DNA of 64,000 nt. It comes from Demequina sp. TMPB413 (lineage in GTDB: Bacteria; Actinomycetota; Actinomycetes; Actinomycetales; Demequinaceae). Shown one piece after another: positions 36,169-46,699 of the stretch. Each line of letters opens with the position of its first letter. Position 1 is the first letter of the stretch. The stretch spans positions 1,302,001 through 1,366,000 of the forward strand of contig NZ_CP096184.1 in assembly GCF_020447105.2 (NCBI RefSeq), read 5' to 3'. The translations under genes were made by a program, and so were the position numbers. The notes below the pieces were generated by a model. That model was given only the letters and a program-made list of their open reading frames with translations, ran no database searches and was not told where the DNA came from.

Positions 36169-38130
36169 TCACTCCCAGGTGATCGGGTAGCGCGTCACAT
36201 CGCCTTTGGTCGGCGGCACGCGCAACGTCTGCAACGCAAAGGTTGCCACGTCCTTGAACACAGGAGCCGCCGTTTCTCCTCCCCAGATCGACGACGCCGG
36301 GTCGTACAACACGACCGAGACCACGATCCTAGGGTCATCTGCCGGCGCAATACCGACGAATGAGGCGACGATGTTGTTGAGCGCCCCCGACTCGTCTGGA
36401 GCCTGCGCCGTTCCGGTCTTGCCAGCGACCAGGTAGCCGTCGATTCTTGCCTTGGGCGCGGTACCTGACTCGGTGACTTCAACGAGCATTCCCATGATCG
36501 CGTCGGCCGTTGACTCTGAGACCACCCGGACCGGCTCGGCGTTGTCGCGCTCGGTGAAGGCGCCGTCTGCGCTCTCGAATCCCTTGACGATCGTGGGCGA
36601 TACTCGCATGCCGTCGTTGGCAATGACGCCATAGACCTGTGCCGTCTGGACCGCTGTCACAGCAACGCCCTGTCCGTACATCGTGGCGTACCTGGTGATG
36701 CCGTCCCAGTCGTCCCATTCGCCGAGCAGTCCCGCCGATTCGTTGGGCAGGCCAAGGTTGGTGGGCTCGCCGAGGCCGAAGGCCCTCATGTACTCGTACC
36801 GGGTCTCATCGCTCATCTGCTGACCCACTTGGATGGTTCCCGTGTTGGAGGAGTTCACCAGGATCCCCGCGAGCGTCAACTTCAGGTCAGGGTGCTCGTG
36901 CGAGTCGCGAAACACGCGATATTCGGTTTCGTAAGCGTAGGGCGCGACAAATTGCGATGTGGGCGTCGCAACGCCCTCCTCCAGCGCGGCCGCCATGGTG
37001 ATGGTCTTGGCGGTCGACCCTGGCTCAAACACGTCGGAGACGGCGCGTGAGCCGCGCTGGTTCGACGGCGTGGCGCCCGGGTCATTCGGGTCCACCGAAC
37101 CCGAGTCTGCAAGCGCGAGAATCTCGCCCGTGCGACTATCCATGACGACCACTGTGCCCGCGCGCGAGCCCGTCTCGGCGAGCGCTTGGTCGAGCACTTC
37201 CTGCGTGTAGTACTGGATGTCGCGATCGATCGTCAGGACGACCGTGGAGCCGTCGACGGCGGGTGTCTCGCTGTGCAGGCCCGTGGGAATCATGGTGCCG
37301 TAGCGGCTGCGCTCGTAGGTTTGGGAACCTGCCGTGCCGGTCAGTTCTTGCTCGTACAGCAACTCCGCGCCTGCCATGCCGACGGCGTTCAGGTTCTCCC
37401 CGTCCTCGGCCATAAAGCCAATGACGTTCCCAGCGATATCGCCGTTCGGGTAAAGCCGCTCTGGCGTCGCCTCCCACGTGATGCCGGAGATGCGCTCGGC
37501 CCTCACCAAGGCCAGTTCCTCGGCGGTGACGCCCTTCGCGAGGTACACGAACGTCTTGTCTCCCACCAGATCGGCCGCGAGTTCGGACTCGTTCAGGTTC
37601 AGGATCGGCGCGAGAATGCGGGCAGCATCGAGCGGCCCCTCCGCGAGAACCTTTCCCTGTTCCTTGCGCTCCCAGTCTGCAATCTGGACCTGGTTGACTG
37701 AAATGTTGTAGCGCTCGACGGAGGTCGCGAGCACTACCCCGTTGCGGTCGACAATGTCGGCACGCGCTGGCGCCACTTGCGCAGTGACGAGGCGTTGCGC
37801 GAGAGCCTCCTCCGCCAACGGCGCCGCATTGATCAATTGCACGTCGACAAGTCGCGCCACAAAGACGCCGAGGAGCAACAACGACGCGACCGACAGAACG
37901 GACTGCCTGCGTCCAGGGTCGCCGACGCGCGGCGCGAAGGGACTGCGCCGCTCTGGGGGGCGAACTGGAGCGCGGCGCGCGCGTTGAGCTCTCGCGCCGT
38001 CACGAGGAGCGGGACGCGGGGTCGCGCCCTGCCGGGGCGTCGTGCCCTGCCGTGGCACGCGATTGCCCGTGGCACGTGGACGCTGCGGTGACGGTGGGCG
38101 CGGCCCTCTGGGGCTGTCTGGAGGCGCCAC
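36169..38130 (-). CDS. ftsI: septal transpeptidase, penicillin-binding protein FtsI/PBP3
   Basis: 653 residues. A Pro/Arg-rich cytoplasmic tail (1-75) is followed by one membrane segment (about 78-98), the class B dimerisation domain, and the transpeptidase domain. Active-site motifs: S372TAK, S427SN and K571TG. The first 75 residues are more basic and longer than in E. coli FtsI. It cross-links septal peptidoglycan with FtsW. It shares its first base with the stop of the ftsL-like gene. Confidence 0.95.
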   Translation of the reverse strand: MAPPDSPRGPRPPSPQRPRATGNRVPRQGTTPRQGATPRPAPRDGARAQRARRAPVRPPERRSPFAPRVGDPGRRQSVLSVASLLLLGVFVARLVDVQLINAAPLAEEALAQRLVTAQVAPARADIVDRNGVVLATSVERYNISVNQVQIADWERKEQGKVLAEGPLDAARILAPILNLNESELAADLVGDKTFVYLAKGVTAEELALVRAERISGITWEATPERLYPNGDIAGNVIGFMAEDGENLNAVGMAGAELLYEQELTGTAGSQTYERSRYGTMIPTGLHSETPAVDGSTVVLTIDRDIQYYTQEVLDQALAETGSRAGTVVVMDSRTGEILALADSGSVDPNDPGATPSNQRGSRAVSDVFEPGSTAKTITMAAALEEGVATPTSQFVAPYAYETEYRVFRDSHEHPDLKLTLAGILVNSSNTGTIQVGQQMSDETRYEYMRAFGLGEPTNLGLPNESAGLLGEWDDWDGITRYATMYGQGVAVTAVQTAQVYGVIANDGMRVSPTIVKGFESADGAFTERDNAEPVRVVSESTADAIMGMLVEVTESGTAPKARIDGYLVAGKTGTAQAPDESGALNNIVASFVGIAPADDPRIVVSVVLYDPASSIWGGETAAPVFKDVATFALQTLRVPPTKGDVTRYPITWE

Positions 38131-38522
38131 TATTGACCGCCAGCCTCGAGCACCTTGCCCGATTCGAGGGTGACAAATCCCAGCCGCCCTGCGGGTTGCA
38201 TCCCGAGGTCGGTGGCGCGCTGAGCGAGCGCCTCTGGCGCGGCGTTTGCCTCGAGTTGAATCAGGGCGGCCGCGCGCTGCTGGTGCAGTTGTGCAATCTC
38301 GATTTGGATGTCACGTGCCTCGTACGAGCCTTCTGCCATGGCCGTGTTCAGTACCAGCACCGCAGACAACGCCGCGATGACGATGCCGACGCACAGCCAG
38401 GCAAAAGGCGCGATGCTACGTGCGTGGTCAGGAGTCGCGACCGCGCGCAAGTGCGGTGCGCGCGGAGTGCTCGCAGGAGCCTGTGCGGGGCGTGCCTGGG
38501 ACCGGAGTGGTGCTGCGCTCAT
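38130..38522 (-). CDS. ftsL: FtsL-like divisome protein
   Basis: 130 residues: a Pro/Ala-rich cytoplasmic tail, one membrane segment (about 38-62, APFAWLCVGIVIAALSAVLVL), then a short periplasmic coiled coil (ARDIQIEIAQLHQQRAAALIQLEANAAPEALAQRATDLGM). The topology, size and place between rsmH and ftsI are those of FtsL, which activates FtsWI. FtsL sequences are poorly conserved, so the name rests on position and architecture. Confidence 0.8.
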   Translation of the reverse strand: MSAAPLRSQARPAQAPASTPRAPHLRAVATPDHARSIAPFAWLCVGIVIAALSAVLVLNTAMAEGSYEARDIQIEIAQLHQQRAAALIQLEANAAPEALAQRATDLGMQPAGRLGFVTLESGKVLEAGGQ

Positions 38523-39490
38523 GCGGCCCTCCTGGGTGTCGCCCTCGTGCGTTCGACCGCACGCAGGCGCACCGGCTTGGCGCGCGAGTTGACGTCGATC
38601 TCCGACTCGGTGGCCTTCTCCGCTCCTCTCGTGAGCAGCCGAAGGTACGGCTGCGCCTCGTCAGGAACGACTGGCATGCCAGGCGGAGCGGTGATCTCGG
38701 TGCCGGCAGCGAAGGCGTGCTTGACGATGCGGTCTTCCAGGGAGTGATAGCTCAACACCACGATGCGGCCGCCGACCCTGACGGCGTCAATCGCGGCCGT
38801 GAGGGCGCTTTCGAGCACGTCAAGCTCGCTGTTCACGGCGATGCGCAACGCTTGGAAGGTGCGCTTGGCTGGGTTGCTGCCAGGTGTGCGCGTCGCGGCG
38901 GGGATGCAGGCACGCACCAGGTCGACGAGTTGCTCGGAGCGCTCGATGGGGTCGCTCTCGCGCCTGCGCACGATGGAACGCGCGATCTTGCGGGCGAACC
39001 TTTCCTCGCCGTACACGTGCAAGATGCGCGTGAGTTCGTCCTCGCTCGCGGTTGCCAGGAGTGAGGCTGCCGTCACGGGGTCTTCGCGATTCATGCGCAT
39101 GTCGAGAGGCGCGTCTTGAGCGTAGGAGAAGCCTCGGTCGGCCTCGTCGATTTGCAGGGAGCTGACGCCGAGGTCGAAAAGGATCGCGTCCGCACGTGTC
39201 GCACCCGTCAGCGCCAAAGCGCCCGCGATGTCGTCATACGTCGCGTGGTGCGCGAAGAAACGATCGCCTGCGGCGCTCAGACGCTCGCTCGCGAGGCCAA
39301 TCGCCTGGGCGTCGCGGTCGATGCCGACGACGCGGGCTTGGGGGTTCGTCGCCAGCAGCGCCTCGGTGTGGCCGCCCATGCCGAGCGTCGCGTCGATCGC
39401 GACCGCGCCTGGTTGTTCGAGGGCGGGTGACAGCAGCTCGACGCAACGGTCGAGCAAGACCGGCGTGTGCCGGAAGCTCGCTGTACCCAT
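38519..39490 (-). CDS. rsmH: 16S rRNA (cytosine-1402-N4)-methyltransferase
   Basis: 323-residue SAM methyltransferase. It begins FRHTPVLLDRCVELL, with motif I DATLGMGGHTEALL, GIDRDAQAIGLA, DLGVSSLQIDEADRGFSY and PLDMRMN. The helical insert and C-terminal VVLSYHSLEDRIVK block are diagnostic. The C-terminus is basic. It lies 114 bases downstream of mraZ; that gap shows only a short direct-repeat-free GC-rich leader. Confidence 0.95.
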   Translation of the reverse strand: MGTASFRHTPVLLDRCVELLSPALEQPGAVAIDATLGMGGHTEALLATNPQARVVGIDRDAQAIGLASERLSAAGDRFFAHHATYDDIAGALALTGATRADAILFDLGVSSLQIDEADRGFSYAQDAPLDMRMNREDPVTAASLLATASEDELTRILHVYGEERFARKIARSIVRRRESDPIERSEQLVDLVRACIPAATRTPGSNPAKRTFQALRIAVNSELDVLESALTAAIDAVRVGGRIVVLSYHSLEDRIVKHAFAAGTEITAPPGMPVVPDEAQPYLRLLTRGAEKATESEIDVNSRAKPVRLRAVERTRATPRRAA

Positions 39491-39604
39491 GTGCCCTTTC
39501 CCGTCCCGATACCGTCTCGATGCCGCGTCCTGGGGTCTCCCTCCGAACCTCTGACGGGGGGAAGTCCGTCAGAGCGTTTCGGGAGGAGGCCTCACGACGC
39601 GGCG

Positions 39605-40072
39605 CTACATGTCGTTCAGCAGCGACTCGGCCGTTGCCGAGTACGCCTCCTCGCCCTCTGCGAGGTAGTTCTCCCACGTGGCCGCGTCCCACACTTCGAC
39701 ACGCGATCCCATGCCCACCACCGCCACGTCCCTATTGAGCGCGGCATACTCCCGCAAAGGCGCGCTGAGCAAGATGCGCCCTTGCTTGTCTGGCACGTCG
39801 TCCTGGGCATGGCCCAGGAAGTTGCGCAAGTAGTCGCGCGCCTGCTTGTTCTCGAGCGGAGCCTTGCGCAGGCGGTCGTGAACCTGCATGAACTCGTCGA
39901 CGGGGAACAAGAAGACGCAACGGTCGAGGCCACGAGTGGCCACGAGGCCGGACGCAAGCCTTCCCCTGAACTTCGAGGGAAGGATCAGCCGGCCCTTGTC
40001 ATCGAGTCGAGGCGTGAACGTGCCAAGGAAGACCCCTGTAGGTCCCAGGCCGTGCGTCAATTCCGACACCAC
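39605..40072 (-). CDS. mraZ: transcriptional regulator MraZ
   Basis: 155 residues containing two AbrB-like repeats: FLGTFTPRLDDKGRLILPSKFR and, in the second half, DKQGRILLSAPLREYA. MraZ binds repeats in front of its own gene and controls the dcw cluster. Two adjacent GTG codons are possible starts; GTG 40072 has AGGAGG 6 bases upstream, so I prefer it. The boxes are visible upstream at 40107-40132. Confidence 0.94.
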   Translation of the reverse strand: MVSELTHGLGPTGVFLGTFTPRLDDKGRLILPSKFRGRLASGLVATRGLDRCVFLFPVDEFMQVHDRLRKAPLENKQARDYLRNFLGHAQDDVPDKQGRILLSAPLREYAALNRDVAVVGMGSRVEVWDAATWENYLAEGEEAYSATAESLLNDM

Positions 40073-40106
40073 GGCTCACCTCCTCGCGCCACGACTCGCC
40101 AGTTCG

Positions 40107-40132
40107 CCCCACATTACTCCACTTCTCTCCAC
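40107..40132 (-). promoter_or_regulatory. three MraZ-type boxes in front of mraZ
   Basis: On the minus strand GTGGAG (40132-40127), GTGGAG (40122-40117) and GTGGGG (40112-40107) recur with an exact 10-base period, one helical turn. MraZ proteins recognise such direct repeats in their own promoter region. They lie about 35 bases before the mraZ start, so binding would block transcription of the whole division cluster. Confidence 0.75.
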
Positions 40133-40262
40133 AATTCTGATGGATGTGGCGAATTTCTCATCCAGACGCAACGTTTAGGCAGGTAGACACGTCGACACGC
40201 GGTGGAGGGACATTCTTCAAACATCTTCGTTTAGGCTCATGGGAGACACCAAAGGAGCGTTC

Positions 40263-41294
<1,032 letters not shown>

Positions 41295-41296
41295 TC

Positions 41297-42571
41297 ATGG
41301 CACCGCGGCCCTCGTCCGACACCGTCCTCACACCGCGAGGCATCGGCCTCGCCGCGGCGGGCGTCGTGGTCGGCGGGCTCGGCGTGGGACTCGCCACTCC
41401 GCCCCTCGTGTACGTCGGGGTGACGATGGTCGCTTCGGTGGCCGTTGGCGGTTTGTGGCTGTTGCTCTCGATCAACGGGTTCTTGAGCAGATTTCCTTTC
41501 GCCCGCCGCGAGGTCGTGCCACATCCGCTGACGGTCGGCGTGCCAGGACGAGTCACCGTCACGATCAGTTCCACCGCCGGCCGAAGGGGCGGAGCCCTGA
41601 GGCGTGCACTTGCGGAGTCGCTAGATATTCGGGAGCAAGCGGCCGCGGAACTCACCGGCGGCCTGAGCACCAAGGCCACGGTGAGCCGCACCTCCGAATC
41701 CTTCTCCTTGACCTACTCACTCCTGCCTTCTCGCCGGGGCCGGTGGCCGCTCGGACCAGCGTTGATTCACTCGGCCGACCCGCTCGGGATGATGCATGCA
41801 GATACCTCGGTCGGCGGCGAGGAGCTCATCCCCGTCTGGCCCTTCGTCGTCGACCTGACGGCGACCGCAGGCGTCCTCATGGGCCAGGCCGACAGAGTCG
41901 TGCTCGGTGCGCGCAGTCCGTCACCTGACGACGCAGCTCTTCGCGACTACCGCGAAGGCGACGATATGAGGCGCGTCCACTGGCCGTCGAGCGCCCGCAA
42001 AGGCACCATGCTCGTCAGGTCAGACGAGCGCGCCGGCAAGCGTCCGGCAACGGTGCTCCTGGACCTTCCGCGCGAGTCCGCTGCGCTAGAATGGTCCATC
42101 TCTGCGGCGGCCTCCATCGGCCTGTCTGTGCTCGATTCTGGGCACCCCGTGCGCTTCTTTGGCGGTCCGCTTGGCCCGGAGCACATCAACCACATCGGCA
42201 GAGAACACCCCCAGAGCGGGCGCTCTGACCTGCTCAACAAGACGGTTGATCTCACCAGACCGCCATCAGCGGCCATGGGGACTGCGTGGTTGCTTGCTGC
42301 CATCAGGCGCACGTCTGAGGGCGTCACCAACGGCGAGGTCATCGTCGGGGTCTTCGAACCGCTGAACGCCGAGTGCCTCGAGGCTCTCGTACCGCTTGGC
42401 GACGCGGGTCGAGCCTGGGCGATCGTGCGCGGCGACAGCGACGACGATGAGGCTGCCCAAGAGACGGCCGCCTCGCTTCGGCGCGCAGGTTGGCGCGCAA
42501 CGACGGCCCACTCGCGCTCCGACATCGACGCCGTGTGGAGCACGCTCCTGACTGCCGGAGACATCGCATGA
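41297..42571 (+). CDS. DUF58 domain membrane protein
   Basis: 424 residues. Two membrane segments near the N-terminus (about 14-55) are followed by a beta-rich region and the DUF58 core, with SPDDAALRDYREGDDMRRVHWPSSARKGTMLVRSDE around 215-250. The C-terminal part resembles a von Willebrand A fold. It starts 2 bases after the moxR stop and ends with ATGA overlapping the transglutaminase gene. Usually found with MoxR; role unknown. Confidence 0.88.
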   Translation: MAPRPSSDTVLTPRGIGLAAAGVVVGGLGVGLATPPLVYVGVTMVASVAVGGLWLLLSINGFLSRFPFARREVVPHPLTVGVPGRVTVTISSTAGRRGGALRRALAESLDIREQAAAELTGGLSTKATVSRTSESFSLTYSLLPSRRGRWPLGPALIHSADPLGMMHADTSVGGEELIPVWPFVVDLTATAGVLMGQADRVVLGARSPSPDDAALRDYREGDDMRRVHWPSSARKGTMLVRSDERAGKRPATVLLDLPRESAALEWSISAAASIGLSVLDSGHPVRFFGGPLGPEHINHIGREHPQSGRSDLLNKTVDLTRPPSAAMGTAWLLAAIRRTSEGVTNGEVIVGVFEPLNAECLEALVPLGDAGRAWAIVRGDSDDDEAAQETAASLRRAGWRATTAHSRSDIDAVWSTLLTAGDIA

Positions 42572-44781
42572 CCCCCCGCGCGACCGCCGCCAGGTCGCCG
42601 TGGTACGCCACGCCCGTCGTCGCCATCGGGATCTTGCTCGGACTCAACGGTTTCTCAACGATGGTGACGTGGGGTTCGTGGTTCCCCACGGTCGTCGGCC
42701 TCGTGAGCATCGTCGCTGTCCTGATCGTCGTGACCAGACTAATCTCACGGTCGCGCTTCTTGCCGACGCTCGTGGGGGCCACAGTCGCGCTCTTGGTCAG
42801 CATGCCAACTTTCGCGAGAGACGACGTTGGCAACCCCCGGCTCCTGCCCACGCCGTCGGCGCTGCGGAACCTTGCGACAACGGTGGGCGACGGCGTCCAC
42901 GAGGCGGCAACGACGGTGGCGCCAGCGGAGATGACACGGCCTCTCGTGGCACTGTTCATGGTCGGCATCTTCGCGGCGTTCCTCCTCGCCGAACACCTGG
43001 CGGTGTCCTGGCGCTCCGCCGCGCTTGCAGGCCTCGTGTTGCTCGCACCGTGGATGCCAGCCGTCGTGCTTCAACACAGGGTGTCAACCTCCGCGCTGTT
43101 GGGGGCTATCGCAGCATGGGTACTCCTCTTGGCACTGACGACCCGCCACACGGGGTCCTTCACGTCCTTTTCCCCGTGGGCGGCCGGTTCCGCCACGATT
43201 GCGACCGTCGCCCTTGTTGCCGTCGTCGCTCCCACCGCGCTCGGCGCCAACGGATGGGGCTCGATCCCCCGCTTCGCCACGCCCGAACAGTTCGACACCA
43301 CGTCCCGTCTCAACCTGGCGCTCGACCTGCGCAACTCCCTCACCGCGAATAGCTCCTCTCCCAAAATCGTCTACTTCACCGAGGGAAGACGGCCCGACGC
43401 CTTCCGCCTGTACAGCCTGATCGACTTTGACGGCACGGCCTGGAGCCGGCCTGACGCGGACACGCTCCAGCGAGTGCCGCTCGACGAGGGCGTCCAGTGG
43501 CCGACACCCGTCGACAATTGGGGCACCACGGAACTCGACCGCGTGAGCGTTCAGGTGCTCTCCCAGGCCGAGAGCAGCCTGCCGCTGCCGACAGCCCCTC
43601 GCTCAGTGATCGTGAACGACGACTGGCAGTACGTCCCGGCACTCGACGAGGTGAGGTCAGACAACGCCACGACGCGTGACCTTGGCTACGAGTTCGTGGC
43701 CGACCTCGACTACTTCACCATCGACGGTCTCAAGGGCCTCGGCGATGCATCGAGCCAAGACAGCGAGCTCGATCCCGGTCACCTGGCGCTCGCAGACAGC
43801 ATTGACGTCGAAGGCGTCCGTGAGGCGGCCCTTGAGGTCGTGGGCGGAGCCTCCACACGCTACGACAAGGCTCTTGCGCTCCAGGAGTTCTTTAGGAACA
43901 CCCAGGACTTCACCTACGACACCTCAGTGCTCCCTTCTGGAGACGACTCCATCTCCCGCTTTTTGGAGGATCGATCGGGGTATTGCGTCCAGTTCGCCTC
44001 TGCCATGGTGATCATGGCCCGCACCTTGGACATCCCCGCCCGCCTCGCCATCGGCTTCTTGCCAGGCGAGCGCGGCGCCGACGGCGAGTCGATCATTACC
44101 GGCGCCAATGCGCACGCGTGGCCTGAGTTGTATTTTGCGGGAGCCGGCTGGGTGCGGTTCGAGCCGACTCCCGCCGTTCAGACAGGCGCGCGACCCGCCT
44201 ATGCGGACCCCGCCGGAGCGAATCCGCTCAACACCATTGACGAGTTCCCCATCCCTGGCGGGCTGCCAACAACTGCTCCCAGCTCGGCCCCTGAGCCCGT
44301 CGACACTCCGGGCGCGGGCGCTGAACCGGACGAGTCCTCCGCCCCTGCCTGGTGGTTGTGGCTCGCGGTCGCAGCAGTGATCCTGAGCGCCGTCGTCGCA
44401 TGGCAACTACTCCGTTCGAGGCGAGTCAGTGCCGAACGGGTCGATGACCCCGAACGTGTCTGGGCCTGGCTCCTTGCGCGACTGCCGCAAGGGCTCGCAT
44501 GGCCGAACACTATGACGCCGCACGAGAGCGAAGCACACCTGCGCGCGAACCTCCTCAAAGAGGAGGTGTTCCTGTCATCGAACGCCGATCACGCCTTCTC
44601 GCGTCTGGTCGTTGCGGTGTCCGACCACCGCTATGCGCCCCATGGGGCTACGGCCTCCATCGAGAGTCTCTCGGAGGATGCCCGTATCGTCGCCGACGAA
44701 GTTGCCGCCTCAAAAGACGGGAACGCTACAGGTCGCCGCTCTCGCGTCGGCGCGCCAGGCGCTCCTCGACTCGACGCATGA
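42568..44781 (+). CDS. TgpA-like membrane transglutaminase
   Basis: 737 residues from ATG 42568 (ATGA overlap); a longer upstream frame lies inside the DUF58 gene. Six or more N-terminal membrane segments (DUF3488 region) precede a periplasmic transglutaminase core with Cys473 in SGYCVQFASAM, His516 in NAHAWPELYF, and GWVRFEPTP. A Pro-rich linker, one more membrane helix (about 590-612) and a DUF4129-like cytoplasmic tail follow. The protein may cross-link or cleave at the cell surface; substrates unknown. The 3' end overlaps the convergent DUF3040 gene by 56 bases. Confidence 0.9.
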   Translation: MTPRATAARSPWYATPVVAIGILLGLNGFSTMVTWGSWFPTVVGLVSIVAVLIVVTRLISRSRFLPTLVGATVALLVSMPTFARDDVGNPRLLPTPSALRNLATTVGDGVHEAATTVAPAEMTRPLVALFMVGIFAAFLLAEHLAVSWRSAALAGLVLLAPWMPAVVLQHRVSTSALLGAIAAWVLLLALTTRHTGSFTSFSPWAAGSATIATVALVAVVAPTALGANGWGSIPRFATPEQFDTTSRLNLALDLRNSLTANSSSPKIVYFTEGRRPDAFRLYSLIDFDGTAWSRPDADTLQRVPLDEGVQWPTPVDNWGTTELDRVSVQVLSQAESSLPLPTAPRSVIVNDDWQYVPALDEVRSDNATTRDLGYEFVADLDYFTIDGLKGLGDASSQDSELDPGHLALADSIDVEGVREAALEVVGGASTRYDKALALQEFFRNTQDFTYDTSVLPSGDDSISRFLEDRSGYCVQFASAMVIMARTLDIPARLAIGFLPGERGADGESIITGANAHAWPELYFAGAGWVRFEPTPAVQTGARPAYADPAGANPLNTIDEFPIPGGLPTTAPSSAPEPVDTPGAGAEPDESSAPAWWLWLAVAAVILSAVVAWQLLRSRRVSAERVDDPERVWAWLLARLPQGLAWPNTMTPHESEAHLRANLLKEEVFLSSNADHAFSRLVVAVSDHRYAPHGATASIESLSEDARIVADEVAASKDGNATGRRSRVGAPGAPRLDA

Positions 44782-45103
44782 ACGGCTCCTTTGCCGCACG
44801 CTTCTTGCCCGCCTGACCTGCGACGCCGCGAGGCTTCGCGGAGGCCGGCTGGCGGCGGGGGGTGAAGATCGCCCACATCGCTGCCGCAATCATCAGGGCA
44901 AAACCTGCGATGCCGACCGGCACGATTTGAGCCACCGCGCCCACGAGCACCACTCCGAGGCCTGCTATCACGCCGAGGGCACCCGCGACAATGCGACCGC
45001 GCTGGTGAGGCGCACGCGCCATCGTGCGCCCCAATTTGGGGTCGGCACCGAGGTCGCGCTCAAGTTGATCGAGCACTCGCTGCTCGTACTCCGACAGCGG
45101 CAT
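44726..45103 (-). CDS. DUF3040 membrane protein
   Basis: 125 residues. It starts MPLSEYEQRVLDQLERDL, the DUF3040 signature; two membrane segments (about 38-80) and a basic C-terminus follow. ATG 45103 is preferred over ATG 45106 because the GGAGG site is then 5 rather than 2 bases away. Actinobacteria often carry this gene near mraZ. Function unknown. The last 56 bases overlap the transglutaminase gene on the other strand, so both C-termini are constrained. Confidence 0.88.
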   Translation of the reverse strand: MPLSEYEQRVLDQLERDLGADPKLGRTMARAPHQRGRIVAGALGVIAGLGVVLVGAVAQIVPVGIAGFALMIAAAMWAIFTPRRQPASAKPRGVAGQAGKKRAAKEPFMRRVEERLARRRESGDL

Positions 45104-45250
45104 CATGACCTCCCTCGACCCTCGTCGTTACTCCTAGTGTAATTCCGAACGCAGCGGACGCCTACCCCACCGCGTACAACCTGCGTGTCTACGTAACGAC
45201 TAGCCTCCCACGCTGTGTTCCCGCACTCTCACCGCGTCAGGACATGACAA

Positions 45251-45281
45251 AGCCGCCGCCCCCTTGACGGGAACGGCGGCT
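45251..45281 (-). terminator. rho-independent terminator of the cold-shock gene
   Basis: On the minus strand AGCCGCCG and CGGCGGCT form an 8-bp perfect stem with a 15-base loop, followed by TTTGT, 19 bases after the cold-shock stop. The strong stem and T-run fit an intrinsic terminator. Confidence 0.75.
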
Positions 45282-45299
45282 CGTCGCGATGCGACACCC

Positions 45300-45503
45300 T
45301 TAGAGGGCGCGAACCTGCTCTGCCTGCGGGCCCTTCGGACCCTGCGTCACCTCGAACTCGACGCGCTGCGCCTCGTTGAGGGACTTGAAGCCATCGGTGA
45401 CGATCGCAGAGTAGTGAACGAAGACGTCAGCGCCTCCGCCATCCTGCGCGATGAAGCCGTAGCCCTTTTCCGCGTTGAACCACTTAACGGAACCTTGTGC
45501 CAT
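45300..45503 (-). CDS. cspA: cold-shock protein
   Basis: 67-residue single CSD protein from ATG 45503 ([18 protein letters not shown]). RNP1 is KGYGFI, and RNP2 is VFVHYSAI. It binds single-stranded RNA and DNA as a chaperone. The start has AAGGAA upstream, and about 140 bases of untranslated DNA lie before the next gene. This leader contains a GGGGCGCTTTGCCC-like hairpin and could be a thermosensitive cold-shock leader, but that is a guess. Confidence 0.95.
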   Translation of the reverse strand: MAQGSVKWFNAEKGYGFIAQDGGGADVFVHYSAIVTDGFKSLNEAQRVEFEVTQGPKGPQAEQVRAL

Positions 45504-45646
45504 GCCTGTAATTCCTTGCCTAGAGATGCCCGGGACGGGAAGCGGGGCGCTTTGCCCTGCTCGTCGCCGCAATGCCTTGTCCCGTGCCCCCTAAGAGGCA
45601 GGTCGTGCACACTACGTAATCGCAACCACGCTAAGCATGCCACGAA

Positions 45647-46561
45647 TTAGTCATTCGGGGGGAAATCTCGGCGTTGTTGGGCAAGAAATCTTTCAAACTC
45701 GGCCCCGAGCTCGTCTGCGGTGGGCAACGGCCCGTCGACCTCGATGCCATCCCTGCGGGCCGCTTCGAGCGCTTCGTACTGCGTCTCGAGGGTCTCTACC
45801 AGGGCTTGGACCTCTTCGGATTCCGCCATCTGGCGCACGATTTCGCCGGTCGCCACTTGGGCGTCGTCGTCCAGCCGGGACGGCTCAAGGGACAGGCCCG
45901 TGAGCCCTTCCACCTGGGTCAGGGCATGCTGAGCCGCTTGCGGCAAGGAGGACTGTGCCAGGTAGTACGGCACATGCACGGCGACGTTGACGGCGTCGAG
46001 CCCCCACTGTCCAAAGCGGTACTCCAACAGGTTTTGAGCGGAACCAGGAACCGTGACAGTCCCAAACACGCCAGGAGAGTCGGGCAACAGGTCTTGACGA
46101 GTTCCGTGCGTCGTGGACCCGATCGGCTTGGTGTGCGGCACACCCATGGGGATACCGTGTGCTCCGACCGTCAGCCCCACCCCTAGGCGCTTGACGGCGT
46201 CGCGGACCGACGCGATGAATGCTTCCCAACGGATGTCTGGTTCGCTGCCGTGGAGCATCAAGAAGGGCCGATCCTCGACGTCGCGCACCATGTCGATCGC
46301 GAGATAGGGCTCGTCGTAGTCGGTCCACTCGTTAATCGAGAACGTCATCTCCGGGCGCCGCGAGCGGTAGTCGAGCAAGTCGTCGATGGCAAAGGTGACG
46401 ATCCGAACGGGTTCGGCAGCGGCCATCACGTGGTCGCGAATCAGCAACCCCACCCTGCCAGCGTCGACGAAGCCGCGCAGCGATTGCAGCAGCACCGCTT
46501 GCGAGCCTGCAGCGGACGCCCACTGTTCCACTCCATCGTTGTCCCACGTCATCAGTGCCAT
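45647..46561 (-). CDS. PAC2 family protein
   Basis: 304 residues. The core has the PAC2 pattern of proteasome-assembly-chaperone-like proteins: AVLLQSLRGFVDAG near the start, FAIDDLLDYRSRRPEMTF, FLMLHGSEPDIRWEAF, GIPMGVPHTKPIGSTTHGT, and the C-terminal helical region. Actinobacterial members are of unknown function, some near proteasome or division genes. ATG 46561 fits the conserved MALMTWDNDG start, though the ribosome site is weak. Confidence 0.88.
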   Translation of the reverse strand: MALMTWDNDGVEQWASAAGSQAVLLQSLRGFVDAGRVGLLIRDHVMAAAEPVRIVTFAIDDLLDYRSRRPEMTFSINEWTDYDEPYLAIDMVRDVEDRPFLMLHGSEPDIRWEAFIASVRDAVKRLGVGLTVGAHGIPMGVPHTKPIGSTTHGTRQDLLPDSPGVFGTVTVPGSAQNLLEYRFGQWGLDAVNVAVHVPYYLAQSSLPQAAQHALTQVEGLTGLSLEPSRLDDDAQVATGEIVRQMAESEEVQALVETLETQYEALEAARRDGIEVDGPLPTADELGAEFERFLAQQRRDFPPND

Positions 46562-46699
46562 GTGATCACTGTGGCATGCCCTCGCGCGCGAAGAGTGCGA
46601 TATCGCGCCCCGCGAACGCTGAGGCTTTCTCAATCACTGACAGGCGTGGGATGATGGTCTACTGCCCGCGGGAGTCGCGGGCGAGGTGAAGGGGCTTTC

